A stretch of DNA of 27,573 bases from RECG01 sp964444805 (GTDB lineage Bacteria; Bacillota_I; Bacilli_A; Acholeplasmatales; Acholeplasmataceae): assembly GCA_964444805.1 (NCBI GenBank), contig CAYUIK010000067.1, forward strand, positions 1-27,573, in the 5' to 3' direction. Made by a program: the position numbers and the translations under genes. Positions within the stretch are counted from its first letter, which is position 1, and the number at the start of each line of letters is the position of its first letter. The notes beneath the pieces were generated by a model. It saw nothing but the letters and a program-made list of their open reading frames with translations. It searched no databases and was not told the DNA's origin. Positions 15,758-22,117 of the stretch are shown in pieces.

Positions 15758-16156
15758 ATGAAAGCCGATACGATTACACTGACATTTGACAATCGATTCG
15801 ACGGTGAAATGGTTTCACCGACGGGAACCGTACCCCTAGGAAGTCGGGAACAGGGCGTAGCATCCTATCATTTGCTCTTCGGAGCACTCGCTTCGTGTTT
15901 TTATGCTACGTTTTTGAGCGTCGCCGACAAGATGAGGCTTGTCTTTACGGATGCTTCGATCGAAGTATCCGGAGACAAACGGGATGAAGTTCCCGCAACA
16001 CTTGAACACGTGACGATCAAAATGGTTGTCCGGAACGGATCCGATGAGACCAAACTGAAAAAAGCCGCCGAACTCGGTGCGAAGTATTGCTCGATTCATG
16101 AGACGGTTTCTAAGGTAGCAAAAATCGATCTCGATGTTTCATTCGAGAATGAATAA
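15758..16156 (+). CDS. OsmC/Ohr family thiol peroxidase-like protein
   Basis: This 132-residue cytosolic protein is of the length expected for OsmC/Ohr/YhfA-type proteins. The two conserved cysteines are present: C47 in ASCFYATF and C111 in KYCSIHETVSKV. In this family they form the reactive pair that reduces organic hydroperoxides, with dihydrolipoamide or other thiols as reductant. Classification between OsmC and YhfA subgroups is uncertain. ATG 15758 is chosen because AGAGG (15745-15749) precedes it; an in-frame ATG at 15719 lies before that site. A strong terminator follows four bases after the stop. Confidence 0.88.
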   Translation: MKADTITLTFDNRFDGEMVSPTGTVPLGSREQGVASYHLLFGALASCFYATFLSVADKMRLVFTDASIEVSGDKRDEVPATLEHVTIKMVVRNGSDETKLKKAAELGAKYCSIHETVSKVAKIDLDVSFENE

Positions 16157-16159
16157 AAC

Positions 16160-16208
16160 AGCAGTGCTCTCTTAGGATTTCAATCCGAAGGATGAGCACT
16201 GCTTTTTC
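16160..16208 (+). terminator. Rho-independent terminator after the OsmC gene
   Basis: A perfect ten-base stem AGCAGTGCTC (16160-16169) / GAGCACTGCT (16194-16203) with an inner GGATT/AATCC helix is followed by TTTTTCTTT. Confidence 0.9.
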
Positions 16209-16222
16209 TTTCGGCTCTATCA

Positions 16223-16387
16223 TTACTTTAGGGGTAAGTCCTTCAATTTCTCATAATATGCTTCCAAGAAAGACTTGATCTCTTCTTTTGTCAATACTTG
16301 TCCAACTGAAAACGCATCATAAAAAAATATTTGAGTACGTCGTTTTTCATACACACCACCCAATGGAATAGGGCGACTATTTTTATT
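16223..16387 (-). pseudogene. C-terminal remnant of an unknown gene
   Basis: On the minus strand a frame of 54 sense codons closes with TAA at 16223-16225 and is bounded upstream by another TAA at 16388-16390, with no start codon and no ribosome binding site suited to it. The residues look like a genuine protein end: SRPIPLGGVYEKRR, then FFYDAFSVGQVLTKEE, then an amphipathic helix ending in KLKDLPLK. I do not recognise the family. It lies in the AT-richer gene-free stretch and is best read as the last piece of a deleted gene. Confidence 0.45.
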
Positions 16388-16442
16388 TTAGTAGTCTTTT
16401 TCGTGTTTGCCCATAAGATCGACATATTCTCAACAACTTCAG

Positions 16443-16471
16443 AAAAAAGCGACCAAAATTTGTTTGGTCGC
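16443..16471 (-). terminator. Orphan minus-strand terminator
   Basis: GCGACCAAA (16449-16457) pairs perfectly with TTTGGTCGC (16463-16471) over a five-base loop, and six A residues at 16443-16448 give a T-tract on the minus strand. No intact minus-strand gene feeds it; it follows the decayed frame at 16483-16668. Confidence 0.75.
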
Positions 16472-16482
16472 CATATTTTGAT

Positions 16483-16668
16483 CTATTTAATGCTAAATTC
16501 AGGAAGGGAATTTGCCAATCAATTCGCGTCCAATGTGCCATCATAGATCTGAACTCGGACAGGCATGCGATCCTTTACTTATTTTTGTTCATCAACCATG
16601 CATGGATATTGAACCTGCATAAAGATCTCTTGATTCCGGATGTGTGTGATGATTCGCGGTCTTGATCT
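16483..16668 (-). pseudogene. Decayed C-terminal gene remnant with in-frame stops
   Basis: A single minus-strand frame reads MQVQYPCMVDEQK, stop (16579-16581), VKDRMPVRVQIYDGTLDAN, stop (16519-16521), LANSLPEFSIK, stop (16483-16485), and is followed 12 bases later by a perfect terminator hairpin. The protein-like composition on both sides of the internal stops and the terminator placement suggest the 3' end of a real gene that has decayed. The family is not recognised. No open gene continues upstream, where the plus-strand promoter of the transporter lies. Confidence 0.35.
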
Positions 16669-16739
16669 TCAAATAGAAAAGAACGATGCTTGGGATGACC
16701 TCTCGTCATTTTCATCACTCGAATTTAGCTGAAAGGTAT

Positions 16740-16745
16740 TATAAT
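16740..16745 (+). promoter_or_regulatory. -10 element of the GPH transporter/acyltransferase operon
   Basis: A perfect TATAAT at 16740-16745 covers the upstream in-frame ATG at 16744, so that ATG cannot be in the transcript and the start at 16780 is favoured. The -35 is not clear. Confidence 0.6.
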
Positions 16746-16779
16746 GGAAATATATGCATCAAAAACAGGAGCGTACACT

Positions 16780-18186
16780 ATGGCACGAACAGATGTAAGA
16801 AAAAAGCTTGCTTTCGCAGCCGCCGATATTTATGGCGGAGGATCGTTTAACATCGTTAACTTCCTTTATCCGGGTTTTCTCGCGATTACGGTCGGAATTA
16901 GTCCCTATTGGATCGGGGTCGTCATGCTGGTTGCCCGAATATGGGATGCTGTGACCGATCCCTTGATGGGACATATTTCCGACCGGACTCAGTCGAGGCT
17001 CGGGAAAAGAAGGATCTATCTCGTTTTTGCTTCACCCTTCGTGTTGTTGTCGATGTATCTGCTCTTTTTTCCGTTCGCTTTTTCCGAGACTGCGCTTCGG
17101 GTGATCGCCGTACTTTTGTCCTATCTGATCTTCACGACCGTTCAAACAGCGGTGATGATTCCCTATTACTCGCTTTCAAGTGAAATCTCGAGCGATTATC
17201 AGAAACGGGCATCCTATAATTCCTATCGCCTCGGGTTCTCCATTTTCGCCTCGATCCTCTGTGTCGCTGTTCCCGGCATCATCGTCGGAATGTTCGGTGA
17301 CAAGGCGATCGGTTATCAGGTCATGAGTCTTTCGTTCGGTCTTCTGTTCGGGTTGTCCGTGCTTTTTACCGGACTTTTCGCCCGAGAAGAAATTCTGACA
17401 CCGAAAGTCACGACGAAACTTTCGGTCAAGGACATGGTCAAACCGCTCTCCCTCCGTCCCTTCAGACAGTATCTCGGCATGTTTTTGGTTCTCCAGATGT
17501 CGATGGCGATCATGAGCGGATTGTTCTTCTTTTATGTCGATTTCTTTATTACTAGAAATCAGACGGCAAACAGTGAAACGACCATGGTTGGCATGATCGC
17601 TGCGGCCCTCATGTTTTCCATGCAGATCGTCGCGCTCCCGGTCTATCTGAAAATCATCGAAAAGAAAGGTAAAGCCTACGCCTACCGTGTTGGGGCCTAT
17701 CTTTGGATTTTCACGGCTCTCTTTATCATCCTGATTCCTGCGGACGTGAATCCGATCGTTATCTATCTATTGGGTGCCTTCATGGGTTTTGGCATAAGCG
17801 GACCGGGTCTCGTACCCCATACGATGTATGGCGACGTCGTCGATGCCGGACAGCTCAAGTTCGGTGACCGACTCGATGGCCAGATGAGTGGGTTTACGAA
17901 CTTCATCAACAAGATCGCGCAAGCCGTTGGCTTGGCCTTTGTCATGTTTTTGATCGGTATGGCCGGATTCCAGGAACAAATACCTGGTGGTGATCTCGTC
18001 CTTAGTCAACCGGATCGTGCGACACTTATGATTCGGCTCATCATGTCTTTCGCACCACTCGTTTTCATGGGTATCGGCATATGGATTTCCTATCGATATA
18101 AAATCGATCAGAACCAACAAAAAATCATCAAGGAAGCGATCGAGTCGAATCGTCCGGATCGTGCGTCCATCATCGAGTCCTTATAA
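16780..18186 (+). CDS. GPH family cation symporter (MelB/MFSD2A-like)
   Basis: This 468-residue, twelve-segment major facilitator protein belongs to the glycoside-pentoside-hexuronide:cation symporter family. The signature RIWDAVTDPLMG (53-64) carries D56 and D60, matching the MelB sodium/melibiose helix II aspartates, and SRLGKRR (72-78) is the conserved cytoplasmic loop. The family imports sugars with Na+, but also includes MFSD2A, which imports lysophosphatidylcholine. The start is set at 16780 after CAGGAG (16768-16773), because the earlier ATG at 16744 lies in the -10 box. It ends one base before the ATG of a PlsC-type acyltransferase, so the two are co-translated, which favours a lipid substrate (inference). 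Confidence 0.9.
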   Translation: MARTDVRKKLAFAAADIYGGGSFNIVNFLYPGFLAITVGISPYWIGVVMLVARIWDAVTDPLMGHISDRTQSRLGKRRIYLVFASPFVLLSMYLLFFPFAFSETALRVIAVLLSYLIFTTVQTAVMIPYYSLSSEISSDYQKRASYNSYRLGFSIFASILCVAVPGIIVGMFGDKAIGYQVMSLSFGLLFGLSVLFTGLFAREEILTPKVTTKLSVKDMVKPLSLRPFRQYLGMFLVLQMSMAIMSGLFFFYVDFFITRNQTANSETTMVGMIAAALMFSMQIVALPVYLKIIEKKGKAYAYRVGAYLWIFTALFIILIPADVNPIVIYLLGAFMGFGISGPGLVPHTMYGDVVDAGQLKFGDRLDGQMSGFTNFINKIAQAVGLAFVMFLIGMAGFQEQIPGGDLVLSQPDRATLMIRLIMSFAPLVFMGIGIWISYRYKIDQNQQKIIKEAIESNRPDRASIIESL

Positions 18187-19338
18187 ATGAAAAGACCAAA
18201 CCTTTTTCTCTATCTCGTCCTCGGCTTTTTCATCAAAATCTATGCGATCAGCAAAGGTCAACGCATCATCCTAAAAGAACGTATCCAGGGACCGGCAGTT
18301 ATCCTTTCCAACCATACGTCGTTCTATGATTTTATCTATACGACCGCTGCCGTATATCCGAAAAGGGTGAGTTATCTCGCTGCCAGCAAAATGTTTTATG
18401 AGCCAGTCACGGGTTTTCTTTTAAGACTTGCCCGGGCGATTCCCAAGAGTCTCATGCAAGCCGATCCGGGTGCGACAAGGAAAGCTTTCCGTGTACTCAA
18501 GAGAAAAGGCATTCTTTCGATCTTTCCGGAAGGACAAATATCACCGACCGGAACATTTATGAAACCAGCCTTTTCGATCGCGAAGTTCTTGAAAAAAGCA
18601 GACGTCGATGTCTATATCGTCAAACATAGGAACGTCTATCTATCAAACCCACCGTGGTCAAAGCATGCGTTCGGAGGAAAAATCGAAACCGAGAAAAGAT
18701 GCATCATCACAAGCAATGAGCTTGTTTCATTGTCCTATGACGCGATCTATCGGATTGTCTGCGAGGCACTCGCTTTTTCCACGTCGGCCTACAATAAGGA
18801 AAAAAGGTATCTCTATAGAAAAAAACCGATTACGAATCTCGAGAACGTCATCTACCAATGCCCTTCATGCCGGCATGAAGGGCTGAAAGCCGATCGTCGT
18901 CACCTTTCGTGCCCGTCCTGCGGATACGAACTCGTTTTTGACCGTTACGGTCTACTCGATGGCCGAGGGATCGACGAGTTGTTTTTGGAACAGGAAAAAT
19001 CCGTCCGAAAGGAAATCGACAACACCCCGGATTATCTTTTGAGAGCGAAAACAAGACTCAAGTCCTTTCGCAATCAAAGACTCGTCGATGTCGGTGAAGG
19101 ACACTTGACGCTCAAACGCTTCGAGTATGCGTATCAAGGTACCGTCGATGGCGAGGAACGGACGCTTCGATTCAAGGTCCGTACGACGCCGACACTTCCT
19201 TCGGATATCGGAAGAAACATCCAGATCTATGAGGGAAACCAGATCTATCAGTTCGAGATGGATGTGAGTTGGTTGCCGACGAAGTTCGTCCATGCGGGAG
19301 AGCACATGCATGCGCTGCAGCTGAATCATAGGGAATAA
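18187..19338 (+). CDS. PlsC-type acyltransferase with C-terminal zinc ribbon
   Basis: This 383-residue protein has an N-terminal membrane-associated helix and the LPLAT motifs: NHTSFYD (42-48; H43 and D48 form the HX4D catalytic pair) and FPEG (113-116). These define 1-acylglycerol-phosphate acyltransferase-like enzymes that acylate lysophospholipids at the inner membrane face. After residue 220 comes an unusual extension with a four-cysteine zinc ribbon (CPSC at 225-228 and CPSC at 242-245) and about 130 further residues without a recognised domain. The ATG follows the transporter stop with no gap and no independent Shine-Dalgarno sequence, indicating translational coupling. It is longer than typical PlsC (about 240). 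Acyl donor and acceptor are unknown. Confidence 0.87.
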   Translation: MKRPNLFLYLVLGFFIKIYAISKGQRIILKERIQGPAVILSNHTSFYDFIYTTAAVYPKRVSYLAASKMFYEPVTGFLLRLARAIPKSLMQADPGATRKAFRVLKRKGILSIFPEGQISPTGTFMKPAFSIAKFLKKADVDVYIVKHRNVYLSNPPWSKHAFGGKIETEKRCIITSNELVSLSYDAIYRIVCEALAFSTSAYNKEKRYLYRKKPITNLENVIYQCPSCRHEGLKADRRHLSCPSCGYELVFDRYGLLDGRGIDELFLEQEKSVRKEIDNTPDYLLRAKTRLKSFRNQRLVDVGEGHLTLKRFEYAYQGTVDGEERTLRFKVRTTPTLPSDIGRNIQIYEGNQIYQFEMDVSWLPTKFVHAGEHMHALQLNHRE

Positions 19339-19408
19339 AGAGAGAGTTTTGACACATGATCTGTTAGAAAGATGAAAAACGCATCATCCCTATCGGAGGT
19401 CGTGATTT

Positions 19409-19450
19409 ATGAAGGGCATGTCAACGAAGATCCGGCCGGACTGTCTGTGA
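19409..19450 (+). other. 13-codon ORF with a strong ribosome binding site
   Basis: GGAGG (19395-19399) stands nine bases before ATG 19409, which opens MKGMSTKIRPDCL and stops at TGA. It lies alone in the 228-base gap after the acyltransferase. It may be a leader peptide, a start-site relic of a lost gene, or chance. Confidence 0.25.
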
Positions 19451-19532
19451 CCCAGTGAAGATTTTCTTTTGCTCGTTCTGATTTTGTTGAATCATTACGA
19501 AATCACTGCTCACTTTTTACATGGTATTTCAT

Positions 19533-19538
19533 ATAATG
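19533..19538 (+). promoter_or_regulatory. -10 element before the TMEM164-like gene
   Basis: A perfect TATAAT lies 29 bases before the ATG at 19567, with no clear -35. The 8-base inverted repeat GGTCATGG (19539-19546) / CCATGACC (19565-19572) spans the region between it and the start codon. Confidence 0.5.
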
Positions 19539-19566
19539 GTCATGGTTCGTGAAAGTTGGGTAAACC

Positions 19567-20343
19567 ATGACCTTTGAGATGTGGTCGAGCAGTCATTATC
19601 TTTTTATGTTTTTGCCTTTCATCTTCTTGTCCGTTCTTTTCGTTTTCACCAAAGATCGGACGCGTGAGGCGAATCGTCGGATCGGTATCGTTCTGTCCGT
19701 TTTCGCGATTATCATTCTGATTCTCAGAAACATCGAGATATGGATCGGGAAATCCTATCGGTTCGACGTGGAACTCATCCCGTTGCAGATCTGTCATTTC
19801 GCCAATTTCGTCTTGTTGATCGCGCTTTTGACGAATAGGCAGACCTGGTTCAATTTCGCGTTGATTCTCAATCTTCCCGCGGCGATGGTCTCGATGATCT
19901 TCGCGAACTCATTGACCAATTATTCCACGATCATCAGTTTCCGAGGGTTCGCCTACATCATGGGACACGCGCTGCTTGTTGTGATTCCGTTATGGCTCTT
20001 TATGACCGGGTTCGTCGTATTGGATCAGCGGATTTTCAAGAAAACACTCGTTCTGGTAGGATTGCTGTATGCGGGAAGTGTCGTCTTAAACAATCTGATG
20101 TTTGTTCTTTTCGGTCAGTATTCGAATTACTTCTACACGATGAAACCGGAAAAAGGAACACCGCTCGAAACGTTTTTCGATCTGGGTCGGGTATACCACC
20201 TGAATGATTTCCGCGTGAATCCGCTCTATCTGCTCTTGACGGCGATTCTGGGTTTCATCGTCATGATTGCCGTCTATTCGGGTTTCAGCATAGTGAAAGG
20301 TCGGACGAAACGAGCAGCCGTTCAAACGAAGAGAACCGCCTGA
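19567..20343 (+). CDS. TIGR02206/TMEM164-family membrane protein (YwaF-like)
   Basis: This 258-residue protein has seven predicted transmembrane segments. It matches the YwaF/TP0381 family (TIGR02206, related to eukaryotic TMEM164): LIPLQICHFANF (70-81) and the later YIMGHALLVVIP (130-141). The paired cysteine (C76) and histidine (H134) correspond in place to the residues proposed as catalytic in human TMEM164, an acyltransferase that makes arachidonoyl ether phospholipids. Bacterial members are uncharacterised, so an acyltransferase role is inference, supported by its position after a PlsC gene and a GPH transporter. The tail is basic (KGRTKRAAVQTKR). A terminator follows. Confidence 0.82.
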   Translation: MTFEMWSSSHYLFMFLPFIFLSVLFVFTKDRTREANRRIGIVLSVFAIIILILRNIEIWIGKSYRFDVELIPLQICHFANFVLLIALLTNRQTWFNFALILNLPAAMVSMIFANSLTNYSTIISFRGFAYIMGHALLVVIPLWLFMTGFVVLDQRIFKKTLVLVGLLYAGSVVLNNLMFVLFGQYSNYFYTMKPEKGTPLETFFDLGRVYHLNDFRVNPLYLLLTAILGFIVMIAVYSGFSIVKGRTKRAAVQTKRTA

Positions 20344-20347
20344 GAAT

Positions 20348-20377
20348 ACGATCGGAAGAACTTCGATCGTTTTTTTT
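20348..20377 (+). terminator. Terminator after the TMEM164-like gene
   Basis: ACGATCG/CGATCGT stem, extended by AAG/CTT across a one-base bulge, runs into eight T residues five bases after the stop codon. Confidence 0.85.
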
Positions 20378-20509
20378 ACATCCGATGATGCTTTTCGTGT
20401 GGTCACGTACAAAAACGCATCGAATCCTCCCGAGCGAACAGGGGATGTGATAAACTGGTGGTGCATACGTTTTTTCAAAGAAATACGTGCACTATGGAAA
20501 GGATGAAGT

Positions 20510-21220
20510 TTGCTCATGATCCGGGAAGAACACATGTATCCGACCATCAAGACCTATCTCGAATCTCTTGGGTTCGTCGTGAAAGCGGAAATCGGGAATG
20601 TCGACGTCATGGCGATCAAAGACGAACTGGTAATCGCGGTGGAAATGAAAACGTCTTTTACCACCAGACTGATCTATCAGGGTCTGAAGCGGATGCACAC
20701 GTTCGACTATGTCTATCTCGCCATTCCCAAACCGACCGGCAAAGTCCTCAAGTCATCCGGTTTCAAGGAAAAGAAAACGATTGTCAGACGTCTCGAACTC
20801 GGGCTACTTTTGGTTGATTCGGACAAGAAATCGGTCGATGTCGTCATCGATCCCGAAGCGTATCGTCTGCAAAGACAAAAAAAGAAGCGCGTCAAACTCT
20901 TAAAAGAGTTCCATGCGCGCCGTACGGGAATGAATACCGGGGGCGTAACGAAAACGAAGATCATGACGGCATACCGAGAACTCGCTTTGCTCGTTCTGGA
21001 TGCCTTGAAAGACGGACCTGAAACGACGGCGTATCTGAGGGCTTATACGAACCGGAAAAAAGTCGTCTCGATTTTGCAGAAAAACCATTACGGTTGGTTC
21101 GAACGGGTCGATCGGGGGATCTACCGGATGACATCCAGCGGAGAAAAGGCACTTGAAACGTATCAGGAAGAGATTCTTCTGATCAAAGCGTCACACGTTT
21201 CATTGGAATCCGGCACATGA
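20510..21220 (+). CDS. DUF2161-type PD-(D/E)XK protein with C-terminal winged helix
   Basis: This 236-residue soluble protein starts with a nuclease-like core: MYPTIKTYLESLGFVV, then GNVDVMAI with D32 and VIAVEMK with E45 and K47, which is the D...ExK pattern of the PD-(D/E)XK phosphodiesterase fold and fits the DUF2161 family. Residues about 165-235 look like a winged helix (AYLRAYTNRKKVVSILQKN, then GWFERVDRGIYRM). Known members are uncharacterised; DNA cleavage is a prediction. TTG 20510 is preferred because GGAAAGGA (20496-20503) sits six bases before it; ATG 20516 is the alternative. It stands alone between two terminators. Confidence 0.78.
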   Translation: MLMIREEHMYPTIKTYLESLGFVVKAEIGNVDVMAIKDELVIAVEMKTSFTTRLIYQGLKRMHTFDYVYLAIPKPTGKVLKSSGFKEKKTIVRRLELGLLLVDSDKKSVDVVIDPEAYRLQRQKKKRVKLLKEFHARRTGMNTGGVTKTKIMTAYRELALLVLDALKDGPETTAYLRAYTNRKKVVSILQKNHYGWFERVDRGIYRMTSSGEKALETYQEEILLIKASHVSLESGT

Positions 21221-21238
21221 TCTTCGATCGTTTAATCG

Positions 21239-21265
21239 ACGGTTTCTCGACAGAGACCGTTTTTT
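21239..21265 (+). terminator. Terminator after the DUF2161 gene
   Basis: ACGG...CTC pairs with GAG...CCGT across a small bulge and a GACA loop, followed by TTTTTT. It lies 18 bases after the stop, before the convergent pcp gene. Confidence 0.7.
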
Positions 21266-21290
21266 GATGTCTGAAACATGAGGATGGCGT

Positions 21291-21896
21291 TTAACGTAGA
21301 GCTGTCTCGATGATGCATCCGAGTGCGTTTTCCATTTGACCTCGTTCCATGGAATACGGCAAAGACTTCAGTCGTGCCTGTTCGGGAAACTGCGGCAGAT
21401 GGATAAAACCGGCCTTCAGATTCGGATATTTCATGAATCCTTCATGAAGCACGTGATACATCACGTGATTGCAGACAAAGGTCCCGGCACTGTTGGAGAT
21501 TTTGACGGGAATTCCTTTTTTCGTCAATGATTTTTCCATTTCATGGATCGGCAAGGTTGAAAAGTAAGCGGCCGGGCCCGATGAAACGATCGGTCGGTTT
21601 TTCGGCATGAACCCCTTATTGTCGGGGATCCGGGCGTCATCGACGTTGATGGCGACGCGTTCGAGCGAGATCTCTTTCCTGTCCTGGGCCAGTCCGAGCA
21701 TGATGACGATCGCGGGTTGCGTGTCCTGTATGGCTTTTAGGATGGTTTTTTCGGATTGGCCGAACACGGTCGGAACACGCAGCTTGACGATGTTCGCATC
21801 GAACATGGTCGAATCGAGACTTTCGATGATGTCATAGGACGGATTGACGGTTTCGCCCCCGAAGGGTTCGAAACCGGTCAAAAGTACGGTTTTCAT
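21291..21896 (-). CDS. pcp: Pyroglutamyl-peptidase I
   Basis: This cytosolic cysteine peptidase (family C15) removes N-terminal pyroglutamate from peptides. The 201 residues are slightly shorter than the usual 205-215. The start LLTGFEPFGGETVNPS is the family hallmark. The catalytic triad is visible as E79 in LERVAIN, C142 in NSAGTFVCNHVMY and H166 in GFIHLPQ. AAAGGAG lies ten bases before the ATG. It is a single gene, convergent with the DUF2161 gene and divergent from the RCC1 lipoprotein gene. Confidence 0.96.
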   Translation of the reverse strand: MKTVLLTGFEPFGGETVNPSYDIIESLDSTMFDANIVKLRVPTVFGQSEKTILKAIQDTQPAIVIMLGLAQDRKEISLERVAINVDDARIPDNKGFMPKNRPIVSSGPAAYFSTLPIHEMEKSLTKKGIPVKISNSAGTFVCNHVMYHVLHEGFMKYPNLKAGFIHLPQFPEQARLKSLPYSMERGQMENALGCIIETALR

Positions 21897-21994
21897 GGAA
21901 GGTCAACTCCTTTGGTTTCATTGTACCGCAAATCGCAGGAAAAATCTTCATGTTCACTTTGAATTGAAATCCGGATCTTTCGGGTGCATAACCT

Positions 21995-22023
21995 TTGAGG
22001 AACACGCCTTTCTTCGATATAAT
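21995..22023 (+). promoter_or_regulatory. Promoter of the RCC1/InlB lipoprotein gene
   Basis: TTGAGG (21995-22000) and a perfect TATAAT (22018-22023) are 17 bases apart. The predicted leader is about 88 bases and contains a short hairpin CCAAAA/TTTTGG (22034-22051). Confidence 0.75.
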
Positions 22024-22117
22024 GACAACAACCCCAAAAGCGTATTTTTGGTGATTCAAGACGATTTCAAAGGGGAAACTGCACGTCTCGGATCAGAGAA
22101 AGGGAGGTTCTTGTTCT

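Noticed and set aside
16331..16546. A 71-codon plus-strand frame in the gene-free stretch.
   Set aside because: It starts at a TTG without a ribosome binding site, crosses the minus-strand terminator hairpin and is antisense to the two better-supported remnants.
19349..19354. A perfect TTGACA as a -35 after the acyltransferase gene.
   Set aside because: No acceptable -10 occurs 16-19 bases downstream.
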